A stretch of 64,000 nucleotides of DNA. It comes from Siphonodentalium dalli (Eukaryota; Mollusca; Scaphopoda; Gadilida; Siphonodentaliidae). The DNA lies in contig CP136067.1 in the NCBI GenBank assembly GCA_032622095.1, positions 868,001 to 932,000 of the forward strand, in the 5' to 3' direction. Positions 1 to 11,351 of the stretch are shown in pieces. The translations under genes and the position numbers were made by a program. Under the pieces are notes generated by a model. That model made no database searches. It was not told the origin of the DNA and saw nothing but the letters and a program-made list of their open reading frames with translations. Each line of letters opens with the position of its first letter. Positions within the stretch are counted from its first letter, which is position 1.

Positions 1-294
1 ATTTCTCCGTCGACAAACTGTCAATTGTTGCAGACGAGTGGTCATTATATACATGTATACTGTGATGTTACTGATAATTGTTCAATACACATTTACTCGA
101 CCTCTCATGACCCACAAATTGTAAATAAAACGTAGGGATGTATTGTGCAAACTTTATTCATGAAATATTGCATATATTGTACATTGTACTTACCAATTGT
201 AATATACCAAAATAATATCGCGATAATATCGTGTATCGCGATGTTGTCACCATAATATCGCGATATTTTTTGGGGCCAATATCGCCCAGCCCTA
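1..294 (-). mobile_element. hAT-like non-autonomous element, cut by window edge
   Basis: Read on the minus strand, the element starts at 294 with TAGGGCTGGGCGATATTGG and runs into palindromic TATCGCGATA motifs. Most of its length matches, in the opposite orientation, 44002-45110 of the larger hAT element described below, which has an 8-bp target duplication. The other end lies outside the window, so target duplication and full length cannot be checked. No coding sequence is seen. Confidence 0.65.
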
Positions 295-556
295 GAATGT
301 GTTCCGTTTAGCATGAGTACAGTATCAAATAAATGCATGATGAAGACTTTTAATTTAAAGGTAGGCTCAGTTTACTATAGACCCTGCCTGACCAAGACTC
401 AGAGCCCCATAAATGTGTGTGTTTATATAGCGACTGATGGTTCACTAAAGACCCACCCCTGTGCTCTACCACAACTGTTTAGAATGCCTGTGACTGTCAC
501 TACAAAACTTTACACATCACAGCTTTCAATGAGATTATTACATATATTATACATCC

Positions 557-703
557 AAGCCTTGAAATAGTGTCTGTCATTTGCAGAATGAGGTCCCCAG
601 AGGGCAAATTTAGTGATGCTAACCAGCATAGCGTGTTAGCATCACCAAATTCACCCTCTGGGGACCTCATTCTGCAAATGACAGGCACACGATTTCAAGG
701 CTT
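557..703. repeat. Fold-back hairpin, family A
   Basis: A near-perfect palindrome of about 147 bp. Arms run from CAAGCCTTGAAA inward through GCAGAATGAGGTCCCCAGAG and return as the reverse complement, ending TTTCAAGGCTTG; the loop is short. The same arms recur at 22.4, 23.9, 25-26 and 42.8-43.2 kb. No coding capacity. Probably a MITE-like fold-back element; superfamily unknown. Confidence 0.85.
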
Positions 704-774
704 GAATACACACAGTATAATATATATAAACCACTTTTACTTATGTTATACATACAGTTTATATTCACATAATG

Positions 775-1123
775 ATACCGCTATTCTCAAAGTAATTGAC
801 CAGAAAAACGGGGTGATACCCCGTTCATGACCGCGGTCATACCGGTAATAAACGGTAGCGGTATCGAGACGGTCATGGCGTGGAGTTATGGTATTGGGCG
901 ATAATGATACCGTGGTCTTTTAGCGGGCAGCGCATTAATTTTGTTGAATACCGCGGTGATTTTCATGGAACTCTTTTAGGGGAGGTATTTACTCACACAT
1001 ACTTGTTCGCGTCAACAAGCAGTATCAGTAACGCGGTATTGGAGGATACCGCGGTATAGTACCGCCATATTAACGGGGTGACACCACGTTATTGGTGGTC
1101 AATTACTTTAAGTATAGCAGTAT
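775..1123. mobile_element. Small MITE rich in CCGCGG/GATACCG motifs
   Basis: The left end (ATACCGCTATTCTCAAAGTA...) and the reverse complement of the right end (ATACTGCTATACTTAAAGTA...) match over about 28 bp with a few mismatches. Both continue into TTGACCA and AACGGGGTG motifs. The interior repeats ACCGCGGTAT. No ORF. A target duplication could not be assigned with confidence. Confidence 0.6.
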
Positions 1124-4100
1124 ACTATTTTGTGTAAAATTACACTTTCAACGTGTTTATTGGTGCTAACAAAATAAAATATAATCTAACACCTGTAGCG
1201 ATCAGCTGTTTTGACCAGGTACTTAGGTGTAATCGAAACTGAAAGTGAAACTGATATAACGGTAATCACAACAATTGATAAGTTGTGTCGGAGACAATGG
1301 GAACAAGGTCATGGCACTCCGAATATACGTATTCAATGTTTAGCTTCACCTACCACAAAATAAACAAGTGAAATATATTCTTAGTATAGCTTTTGCTTCG
1401 TAAAAAGCGTTCTGTTCGCGAAAACGTGCTTCAATTCTTCAGATCTGGATCTAAAGCGGAAGTGAGAACTATTCAGCGAAACGAACCCTTGCCATATCCG
1501 TTTGTCTATTTATAGCTACTATAAAATTTGGTTCGCCATTAACTTTTACCAGGTATATATTCTAGCGGGTGGCCGATGAGAGCGCAGCAGGTAAATCATT
1601 TTTTTTTCTGTCTCAAACATTACTTTTTATCCACGTGAACTGCATTTAACCCCAATTACTGTGTCCGCCTAATTTACGAAAAATTCTTTTATCATGTTCT
1701 AATAGCGTTTGTACGCATTGGTCATCTGTTCTAAAAATAATTAATTTCACAGCGAGGCGCTGGATATTCGGACAAACATTGCCATGTGTTCTGCTACTCT
1801 GTGTACGAATGTGCGTGGATGTGACGAATGTATGATGATTTATTAGATAAAAGTATACACACATATATTCATTTTACATTGTAAATTGCAGTGGTTTTCA
1901 AATAGAAATTTATACTTTATCCAGGCGGTGTCATGGCCAAAATATTGTCTTCCTGACAGCGCCGAGAACTACGATATAACACTATACTGTAAATTACAGT
2001 ATTTTCGCAAGTGGTTTGTCATGTGAGAAATTCGGGTCCATGCTTCCTGTTGTAAATTATATCATTCTTAGTTGAATAACATTCTACCATAAAACCATTG
2101 AGTCGAGGCGGTCAATATGATCATACGTCATGACATCATATCGCAAACTCGCTTCGGCGACAATCAGGTGTGCATGGGTCACCCAGGCTAATCAGCGCCC
2201 ACAATAAAGTGTACATGGCGCCTTCTGTAACGGGCGGCGTTCGTTGCAGAAATATTTGTATTTGTTCAAATCGGCATCAACAGAGGGAAAACCAAAACGT
2301 AATCAGCGCGTAAATAGTATATTGTCATCAAGACGTACGATGCTGTACGCAAATAAGAGGCTGCCCGTGTTACATACAAGTTGTGCTTCTGTTTACATAA
2401 CACAGCGCAAGTTATATTGGTTAATCATACAAAAATGACATAAACGCTCTTTATTATTGCCATATCAGGAAAAGAGTAACTAATAATGCTCTTTTATGTT
2501 TACCATATCAGGATCTAAACAAAAGCCAGGAAACGTAACGTTTTTTGCTTTTGTTTACATAACATAAGGGAAAAAAATGACAATAACATACTATCTATGC
2601 CAGATTTCTGATTGGCGTAATAACGAGGATTGTCTATATCTTACTATTCCTTCTGTTTATGGCGTTTTTTTTTACGGAGGTGGTTGCGCGGAGTTGTTTT
2701 CTGGATCAAACCGGGTGATAAAATGGTAGATCGTGGATTTATTATTCAAGATATGTTAAATTAACGTAATGCATCGATCATACATACATCGTCTCTCCAG
2801 GCTAATTATAGCACCCCCAATAAAGGGGACAATTTTGCCGCCTTCTGATGGGTAGGTAAATATATATCACATAACAAAAATGTTAAATTAGAAAATTTAT
2901 GGCGAGATTAAATGCAGTTTATGTTGAAAACTTATTCCATTTCAAAATATTTATATAATGAGGTCCATTGATACTCTAAACGGAACAAATGAAGAGCGTT
3001 TCTTGTTATCATTCTGAGTTACCAAATATGCTGTTACTATTTATAACTCGTTATCTATTTGTTATTCCTTCAGGAGAATATATCTGTTACCTTCAGAAAT
3101 GTCACCATGCATGCCTCGTGTTCGGGAACATATTGGTGCTAATGTTATCGTCAAATCGTATCTGGTGCAGATCTGGTGGATTGAAATGCATGACCCGGTG
3201 TTTATCGTATACATGCAAAAGATATGCCTTATATATTGATTGTCCCATACTTTCAGCGACACCGTGCAGTTTTATATAGCAAAATAACGTACTTCGAGCG
3301 ATGCATCCAGTCACAAATTAACAAAAAAACAAAACGGGGCCATTTCGAATAGAATTTATAGTTTGTTCATGACAGCTCAGATACGAAATTATTAAAGAGC
3401 GTTTTAAAATCCGTATATGGTATATAATAATCATATTTATACATGCACCTGACAAATGAGGTTTATATCACCATTCGACACGAAAATTGGACATTTAGAC
3501 AGATAACTTTCATTTTCGTCCGACACTCTGGCAAAGTCCGAGGTGTACGTGAAGCGCGAATTAATTAACGGTGGTGTCGGCTGTCTATAGGGGTTAATTA
3601 TTTTGATATTCCGAGAGGACTATGTTTACTCTATATTCTTTGAAAAAACAAATTGGTGTAACACTGTTACAAAATGCCTAGTGGAGGAAAAATGTACCGG
3701 ATTCATGCAATATATGTGGGTGGTTACCACAGTTCTATGAATTTCCCGATTTCGACTATTTTGTCGTGTACAATAAAAAAAAATACAATGAGCAACTGAA
3801 AATGTTTTTAACATTCTGCAAGAAGTATATGTCCCTGATGTATGTTTAAATTTTCACGCAAAAACTACGAAAAGTAACAAAGTTATTATTAGTTTTATAG
3901 ACCCACTCTAAGTCTCACACATACAGTAAATGCATGCGTTCTCCAACACGTGGTAAAGTTTGTCCGAAAATCTATTTTTAGCATATGATATCATTATTCG
4001 TGACGTACTCGGGAGCTCAATGCGTACAAGCGCTATTGATCCCGGTTATTTATTTGAGCACTAAATGATAGCTTATTTATTCGGATTTCGTTTTAGTGCG

Positions 4101-4645
4101 AAATCCAAAAAGATCTATAAAGATCGAGTGTCATGTGATTCCATAGATTGCAACACCCCGCTCCGGTTCCATGGTCGGGACGCCTTTTTTTTCATACTGG
4201 AAGTCAGATTACGAGCGACATCTCGGGGGAGGTAATGTCGCTACTGAAACATCAACTTGAATAAGTGCTTCATTTTTTTGGCCTAATCAAAATAAGAAAT
4301 GGAAATAAACATATTCAAAAGGAGATTTTAAAGATGATAAGAGTAATCAACCAAAGTTCAAAGTTTACGACAGTAAAAAGAAACAGCCGGCCGGCTTGCC
4401 AAGGCATCGAAAATAGGAAACCGAGTCGGTCAAAATTATGTTCGAATCTGTCTTATTTCTTGACAGTTCGTTGAATTACCTATGCGTGGTGATTCTTGTT
4501 GTGTTGAATCTTCAATTTGGCAAGAAATTAGTATCAATTTCAATAAAATAACGAAAAAAAATCTTGGCAAGTAGCGCCCGACCATCTTGGCAAATTCTTG
4601 AATCTTGAATGAATTTAGTCATTTCGTACCCTCGCATTTTCGTAC
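1124..4645. other. No gene recognised; low-copy intergenic DNA
   Basis: No exon with splice sites, RNA gene or complete transposon was recognised. Two diverged copies of a roughly 60-bp segment (CAGGCTAAT ... CGCCTTCTG) lie near 2180-2235 and 2800-2855. Three occurrences of the short motif related to ATAAAGAGCGTT lie near 2436, 2993 and 3390. Confidence 0.5.
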
Positions 4646-4839
4646 CTTACTTACTTACTTACTTACTTCTTCTTCTTTACACTCACATTTGAGTAACCTC
4701 CTTTTGGAGTAACCAGGTACATGTAGTTAAAATATAGTCCAGATATGTACATTCAAATGGGTTTCATATGTACAAGTTTCCCCGAGATCAGCTTGAGATC
4801 TGTTAATGACTGTATAAAACAGCTGTATAAAATAGATAT

Positions 4840-6744
4840 TTATGTGTGTGCCTGGATTCCATTGATCCTATTGTTAGTTCGTGTTTCTCTGGCCATGTCG
4901 ATGAATCTCTTCTGTCTGGAGCAGTGCATCAAGTAGCAGTATCGATTGGCTGTCAGGTTAAACATACTGCTGATTGTTTTGATGGAAGGATCCAATTTAG
5001 TGATATCTAAGATGGCTTGTATCTTCTGCTGATCATTGAGACGAGTAAAGTCAGCAGAGCATAGTAGTTGGTATTCATGTGTGAGCAGAGTCGTTACTTT
5101 TTCTCTGGTATCTTTTAGGGTTGAGCAGGTCAGAAGGAAGTGATGTATGTCTTCGTCTTCTTCTCCACAAAGTCTGCATACGGTTCCATTCTTAGTCTTG
5201 GTGAAATGACGGCTTTCTAAGTTGTAGGTCATTGTTGCTAGTTGTAGTCGAATAGCAAGCATTGCAGCGGCTTTTTCTGGGTTGATGTCAGCTTTGAGTA
5301 TTGGATGCGGTTTACCAGGCTGGAAAGCATGAGTACTCAGGTGTGTGAGGCTTTTAGAGATGCTGGCTTGCTCAGAAATTTGGTTTGTCCAATATTTGGA
5401 AACAGCATACTTAGTCATGTTTTTCCATTGTGTTTTGGAGAATGGGCTCTGGTGTAGATCTCTTGCATTTGGTAGTTCATATTTCAACAACAGTCTGCTT
5501 GTAGCTACAAACCAGCTGGAGCTGTCGGCAGATTTCATTGTGATTTGACGTTCGGCAATCTGTTTTTCAAGGCTGTTATCAGTTTGTGTTCAGACATTAT
5601 AATATAGGCAGAGTATCCGGATGTCCAGTTGTGCTTCAATAGGGAGTATTCCAGAGAGGATGTAGGTAGCGAGATCAGCTACTCTGGTTGGTAGAGACAT
5701 TATTCTCTTAAGCATTTTTTTCTGGAACATCTCAAGGCTAAGTAGGTTGGATCCTTGAGGTTGTAGGACCTCACAACCATACAGCAGTACAGGAACAATG
5801 TAAGTCTGGTATAGATGTAGACAGCTGATGGGATCAAGACCATTAACTCCGTGAAATCCTACCGGCATGAGGCTGTAAGCTGTTCTTCTTGCTTTTTTGA
5901 TGTTGTTTCCGACTGTTTCTTTTATAGTCTTTTCAATGCTGGTGGATCGGATTATTCCCAAATGTGGCGCAGTCTCTGCAGTCGGCATAATGGTGCCTTG
6001 CATATTCCAGGTGTAATTGCTCTTGTTTTTAGATTTGTTGAATGGACTGACTTCAACTGTCATGCTCTTCTGGGGTTGTAATTTATATCTGTGAAGCTGG
6101 CTATAGTGGTGCGCACAGTTGATGAGGACTTGCAGTTGACTGCGATCGTGACTGAAAACTGCAATATCATCGGCACATGCGGTGGCGTTGAGGTGGATGT
6201 TGCCAATTTTAGTTCCGCAATCAGATTGTTGGAATAGTCCTAGTAGTTCCTCGATGTAGGTTTTATAGAGATCAGCACTTAGTACACCTCTTTGTCGTAC
6301 TCCTTGTTGTATTATAAACTCTTCTGATGTCTTCCCATCCCATTTGACGGTTGATTTGCAGGTCATCGATTAAGCTCCAGACCCTTTGTCCAATGTTGTA
6401 TTGGTGTAATTTCCTCATCATGATTTGGTGGTTGACAACATCAAAGGCTGAATTAGCATCTAAGAAAGCGACGAATACAGGGTGGCTATTGTCCCTATTT
6501 TCACGTATGACTTCCTCAAGCAGTAGTGCACTATTGAGAGGGGATGCTCCAGGTGTGAATCCTCGTTGTATTGGTGACTGTAGAGGTGCTGTTGCTTTTC
6601 TGAGATATTTACGAAGGATGTGCTCCACTAGTTTCATCATCACTGGTAAGATGGTAATCCCTCTGTAGCTAGTTGAGTTACATTTGTCGCCTTTCTGTTT
6701 GAAGACTGGTGTGATAACTCCAATTTTCATACTAGTTGGTATCT
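4840..6744 (-). pseudogene. LINE ORF2 part 2: RT core and C-terminal zinc knuckle
   Basis: Begins with ITPVFKQKGDK and SYRGITILP (RT block 2), then DANSAFDVVNH (block A, catalytic Asp), GVRQRGVLS (block B) and ACADDIAVF (block C, the two catalytic Asp of the xADD box). The C-terminal part carries a CRLCGEEDEDIHHFLLTC knuckle of Cys-x2-Cys...His...Cys form. A one-base frameshift lies near 6350 and an in-frame TGA at 5590-5592; otherwise the frame is intact to a stop at 4840. Dead as a protein, but only lightly damaged. Confidence 0.9.
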
Positions 6745-7241
6745 TATGGGGCGCCGTTCCTCTATTTATCCCCTATTTGCAGATATCTCCTCGTGGCTAA
6801 GAGATATCTCCTCGTGAATTAAGAGATATCTCTTAGCGATTTAGAGATATCTCCTCGCAAATTAAGAGATATCTCTAAATCATGCCACTAAGAGATATCT
6901 CCTCGTGAATTAAGAGATATCTGCTAATGAATTGGAGATATCTCTTAATTCGCGAGGAGATATCTCTTAGTCATTTGGAGATATCTCTTAGCGGCCGAGG
7001 AGATATCTCTTAATTCAGCAGTACTAAGAGATATCTCCTCGTGGCTAAGAGATATCTGCTAGTGATTTAGAGATATCTCTTAATTCGCGAGGAGATATCT
7101 CTTAGTCATTTGGAGATATCTCCTTGGCAATTGGAGATATCTCTTAATGAATTGGAGATATCTCTTAATGAATTGGAGATATCTCTTAATGAATTGGAGA
7201 TATCTCTAAATAGGGGATAAATAGAGGAACGGCGCCCCATA
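6745..7241. mobile_element. 497-bp MITE filled with GAGATATCTC palindromes
   Basis: Perfect terminal inverted repeats start TATGGGGCGCCGTTCC and extend about 35 bp through CTATTTATCCCCTATTT. The 6-bp sequence GTATCT is duplicated at 6739-6744 and 7242-7247. The interior is about 20 copies of the palindrome GAGATATCTC spaced 21-22 bp apart, with spacers alternating between CTCGTGAATTAA-like and its complement. Removing the element plus one duplication restores the LINE reading frame. No ORF; superfamily unassigned. Confidence 0.92.
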
Positions 7242-7247
7242 GTATCT

Positions 7248-8194
7248 CGCCATCTTCCAATATTTTATTGATAATTGAGGCAATAGTAGAGAGTAGTCTA
7301 TCAGAGGCGTAGATGAAGTGTTCGATGGTCAAGCCACTTTTGTCAGGTGCTTTTCCCTTCTTCATTGTTGATAAGATCTTTCTTAATTCATTTACTCCAA
7401 TGGGTGGAACAGAGTCAGGAGGGCCATTCAATTTTATGATGTGGTAATCGTCAAGACATTGTTTGAGAAAGTTAAAGTTGTAGTTGTGATCCTTCATTTT
7501 TGCCAATTCGCTGAAGTGTAGTGACCATCCGTTGATTATATTTTCGTCGGAGAATGTTTTGCCATCGACATGGAGGTCAGATATATATTGGTGTGACTTT
7601 CCTCTTTGTCCCCTGATGAGGTTGAACATTAAACTTCTGTCCTTCTCTCCCGCGCCTAGAACTTTTGCACGGAGATCTTGGTTGCGTACACACAGTGCTT
7701 TGTTGACTTCATAGCGAAATTCTTTTCTAGCATCTTTTTTGTTATGAAGAAGTGTACCCTCATTCGGTTTTCCAGCATCTCTCCATTCCTTATATACTCT
7801 CCGGTACAGATGTAACTTTGCCGAGATATCTTCATTCCAAACCTTTAGTTTTGGGTTGTTCTTATTCTTCTTCTTTTTTGGTGCACATTCTAGGGCGGCA
7901 CAGGTCATCATGTTGGTAGTCTCTTCAAGTGCGTTTTCTACTCTGTCCCAGTGATTAACGTTTGACTTGTTCATTTTCTTATCGAGTAGATCTTGGTATA
8001 GGAGTATGTCTACTTTATCCCACTTGACTCTGGTGATTGCTGGTTCAGTTGTCTTTACGATTTGCTGTACTTTTACAAGATCATATGGGATTCTTAGCAT
8101 CTTGGGTAGGTGGTCTGATGTGTTTTCGTCAAGTTCGAGGATCTCTGCATTAAGAATGGTTATGTTGTTTGGATACCGATGCCAAGCGAACTCT
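7248..8194 (-). pseudogene. LINE ORF2 part 1: end of endonuclease, linker, start of RT
   Basis: Reading from 8194 downward, the frame opens in the last strands of an AP-type endonuclease (NAEILELDE then SDHLP). It passes through a basic linker (KKKKNKNN) and enters the first RT motif, KKGKAPDKSGLTIEHF, close to the usual KGKAPG-D...E-L pattern. Coding stops at GEI where the MITE at 6745-7241 is inserted; on the far side the frame resumes with PTSMKIG, so the insertion split an otherwise continuous ORF. The endonuclease start and any ORF1 are lost by 5' truncation. Confidence 0.88.
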
Positions 8195-8228
8195 TAATTT
8201 TGGGGACATGACAATCTGCGGAATGGGA

Positions 8229-8636
8229 TGGAATATGGAATAGAACGACAATCTGCGGAACAGAATTTCAAATTGCGTGGAACGGCCGATATCTCGAGGA
8301 ATACAGGGCGTAGGGCGCTCATGTTGGTGTCTAACGAAAGGCCCACATTCGCTCTATCCACACATATTAACCCCGCCACTGACCGGACACCAGAAGTTGC
8401 ATTTTTTGATCGAAAACTGACCTAACATGGGGTGAAATTTGGGATAGCATGGCAATCTGCGGAACGGAATTTCAAATTGCGTGGAACGGCCGATATCTCG
8501 AGGAATACAGCGCGTATAGGGCTCATTTTGGTGTCTAACGAAAGGCCGATATTCGCCCTATCCACACATATTAACCCCGCCACTGAACGGACACCGGAAG
8601 TTGCATTATTCGGTCGAAAACTGACCTAACATAAAA
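8229..8636 (+). repeat. Two tandem ~204-bp units inside element X
   Basis: Two units, offset by 204 bp, share AATCTGCGGAAC, GTGGAACGGCCGATATCTCG and AACCCCGCCACTGA and both end CGAAAACTGACCTAACAT. The same pair is present in inverted form at 17845-18235. Short open frames across the units are by-products of the repeat. Confidence 0.85.
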
Positions 8637-9091
8637 TGCCACAAACACGAAAAACTGCGTTCGACATTAATGTTTAGAATTTAGATTTCTCGACGAATAC
8701 GCTAGCAAACACCAAGTTTTAGGTATCAAATAACGCAGTGGAATACTGTGCACTCGTTTTTATCTACAATATGGCTGTTTTAGTGCGAAAACTGTAATAG
8801 CGAAACGCAAACAAGCGCCGATAAAACAGCTAAAAATAGACTCGATGTTTACATTTACACGATCGATTTCAGCTGGTATATTCAATATAATGGGGCGTAT
8901 AGTATATCAAAATGTAGGATTAGACACAGGGAATGTATTTTTTTCCAAATGGGTCCACCACGCGGTGAAATTGTTGCAGAAATTCGCTCCAAAATATTCG
9001 CACTTCAGTTGTGACTAAAAGCCCAGATGCCGGAGCCCGGCGACTAAAAGCCAAGTTACAAAATAGATTAACTGGTTTGAACGCATGAATA

Positions 9092-10260
9092 GGGACACAC
9101 TAATAGTTGTAGTCCGAGCCCGAGCCCGAGTCCAGTAAAATGTGTAGTTGGGATTTTCAATTTCGTATATTGTCGTTAATATAATTCCAATAATGATGAA
9201 TTTTGTTTTGTGGTAAGTTATGCCAATTACAAATAATGAAAACTAAAAAGATAATTTGTAAGTCTTATATTTCAACTTTTATCGACATTTTTCGTTCTCC
9301 AGCACACTAAAAGTTGTAGTTGGAATCAGCCTAGCCAGCCGCCGAGTCGCTAATTAGCTGTTAATTGCTATTGTTAGGCGGCTAATTGGATTAAGTCAGT
9401 GGTGGGTCACATGAATATCAAAGGGCAAGTAGTGGGAATAAAAACAAACAATGACTTTTGTTTATTAAGCAATATATGAAGGTTTAGCAATTTTAAAGGT
9501 TACACTTTAGGAGAAAGTGTGTGGCCCTGAAAAGGGCCGTTTTTATCTTGCCTTCCATCTTCGCCATGAACTGCACCTGAAATTGTTCTTGGCATTCATG
9601 ATGGCTTGGGTGGTCGTTGATATGCCTGGTTTGGTCACACTGTCCCTGTATACCGGTGCCGGTTCTCTGGTTACACAAATGTGACAAATGTGTAAATATG
9701 TTCTTTACTACTGAATTGTTCTTTGTTCTATATGTATTTTATGTATTTGTGTTACATGTAACTCTCCATATGATGGAGGATAGAAATAAAATATATATAT
9801 GTACAATCAGCTGCGACATCTTTAAAAAAAACACATTCCTGTGCGTGATATGATCACACTTGTAACAAGAAGTAACTGTATAAACAGTATTTTGATTATA
9901 TTTCACTATAAGTTGCAAACACTCTTGTCTTCACTCATAAATCCATTGATTTGAGCCGCCAACATATTCCTAACAATAGTATAGCAATTAACAGCTAATT
10001 AGCGACTCGGCGGCTGGCTCGGCTGATTCCAACTACAACTTTTAGTGTGCTGGAGAACGAAAAATGTCGATAAAAGTTGAAATATAAGACTTACAAATTA
10101 TCTTTTTAGTTTTTTTTATTTGTAATTGGCATAACTTACCACAGACCAAAATTCATCACTATTGGAATTATATTAACGACAATAAACGAAATTGAAAATC
10201 CCAACTACACATTTTACTGGACTCGGGCTCGGGCTCGGACTACAACTATTAGTGTGTCCC
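9092..10260. mobile_element. 1169-bp DNA transposon with ~290-bp terminal inverted repeats
   Basis: The ends read GGGACACACTAATAGTTG and its complement; the inverted repeats extend about 290 bp each (9092-9385 and 9965-10260). CATGAATA is duplicated at 9084-9091 and 10261-10268, and the uninterrupted site with one copy exists in element X copy 2 at 17385-17392. An 8-bp duplication is usual for hAT- and P-type elements, but the termini do not match a family I can name. The interior has no transposase; it holds a histone-type stem-loop at 9523-9538. Confidence 0.92.
9523..9538 (-). other. Histone mRNA 3' stem-loop motif
   Basis: On the minus strand this reads GGCCCTTTTCAGGGCC, preceded by AAAAC and followed by ACACAC: a 6-bp stem and TTTC loop identical to the metazoan replication-dependent histone 3'-end signal. 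A minus-strand reading frame ends with TAA just upstream and contains VYRDSVT, weakly like the VIRDAVT segment of histone H4. The protein match is not convincing, so only the RNA signal is called. It may be a captured, decayed histone gene end. Confidence 0.6.
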
Positions 10261-10796
10261 CATGAATATGTCAATGGTCAGACTGTTGGAAATAATACCC
10301 AATTTTTTTTTATAGACTTATATAAACACTTACGTGTGAAACTCGAATTTTAATTAAATCCATGATTGTGTAGTCTCTCGTATATCACGAACACTGCGCG
10401 CACACATTTTATTGGAATACATGCCATCTTTGCCTTGTGTTTTGTTTAGTTTAGTTTTTTTGGCGACCAAAGATGAGATGTGTTCGCACCACACTGTGCT
10501 AAGGCCAATGAAATCACTGAATTTCAGATTATCAGCTTAACCGCATTATTTCATTAGTATCTGAAGCAAATTAATGAACACCATAAACAATAGAAAATTA
10601 ACACAGCTCTTCGTGCGGGATAATCTTTAAAGCCAGTGACACCTCAGTCATCCTGACAGACTGTACAAACATAATGATAATGGGGCATTATGCATCATGA
10701 ATATTTTTGTTAATTGGAATTGTCAAATCTAACATGCATGTTGTGGCTTCTAAGTAAACAAATTACCAGTTTTTTTAAATGGAGGCATGATGTTAA

Positions 10797-11276
10797 AGGT
10801 ACTCAACCCGTAAAGAGGGTCCCCATCTCAACAGATTCCAACAACAACAATCCGATCAGAGGGTCCTATATTACTATTTCTTTGGCTTTGGGGGTAAAAA
10901 ATATTTGATTCGACTCGAGGAACCCATCAAACAAAGCTCAGAGTTATTAGATATTGATTTTTGAAAATTCTTATGTTCTCGAGATGAGTACCAATAACTG
11001 CCGTCAATTTGGTAACATGCTCGAGATTTTACGCCAAAATTATATTCAAACAGACAAGGATGGATAACTCTATGATCAAGTGGGTAATAACAACGAATTT
11101 TTTACTGTCTTCTGGGCCAGAAACAATTCCCGATAATGAAAAATAATAGATTTATAAAATCGATATCTAACAAATCTGAGCTTTGATGGGTGACTTCCTC
11201 GACTCGAATCAAATATTTTTGACCCCCGAAGCCATTGAAATAGTAATTGAGAGGAGTTTTATCGGGTTGAGTACCT
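10797..11276. mobile_element. TTAA MITE, copy 1 (480 bp)
   Basis: Terminal inverted repeats AGGTACTCAACCCG / CGGGTTGAGTACCT are flanked by TTAA at 10793-10796 and 11277-11280. Element X copy 2 has the single-TTAA empty site near 16858. A second family member lies at 21616-22090. TTAA duplication fits piggyBac or Kolobok mobilisation. No ORF. Confidence 0.9.
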
Positions 11277-11351
11277 TTAAAGGACTCTTAGTTGCAATTA
11301 AGACCCTCGCAATAAATGCTTCAACAAACGCTCTTTATTGACTACCCTATA

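Larger units (their letters stand above)
4646..8195 (-). mobile_element. 5'-truncated non-LTR retrotransposon (LINE)
   Basis: Minus-strand LINE remnant. It begins abruptly at about 8195 inside the end of the endonuclease domain (a SDHLP motif is readable just upstream of 8100). It continues through reverse transcriptase to a C-terminal zinc knuckle and ends with a simple-repeat tail, (AAGT)n on the minus strand at about 4648-4672. A MITE at 6745-7241 interrupts it. 5' truncation and a microsatellite tail are typical of target-primed insertion in CR1/Jockey/I-group LINEs; the exact clade was not determined. Only one frameshift and one in-frame stop were seen, so it is fairly young. Confidence 0.9.
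8203..11351 (+). mobile_element. Unknown repeat element X, copy 1 (carries two nested insertions)
   Basis: This segment matches the reverse complement of 16786-18251 from GGGACATGACAATCTGCGG at 8203 to GACTACCCTATA at 11351. It is interrupted by younger insertions at 9092-10260 and 10797-11276. Without those and their target duplications copy 1 is about 1488 bp, against 1466 bp for copy 2. There are no clear terminal inverted repeats and no credible coding sequence. It abuts the truncated LINE end at 8195. Confidence 0.85.

Noticed and set aside
8228-8629. Two similar 65-codon frames (and a mirror at 18029-18226)
   Set aside because: They lie in the 204-bp tandem units of element X; the units share stop positions by duplication and have no recognisable domain.
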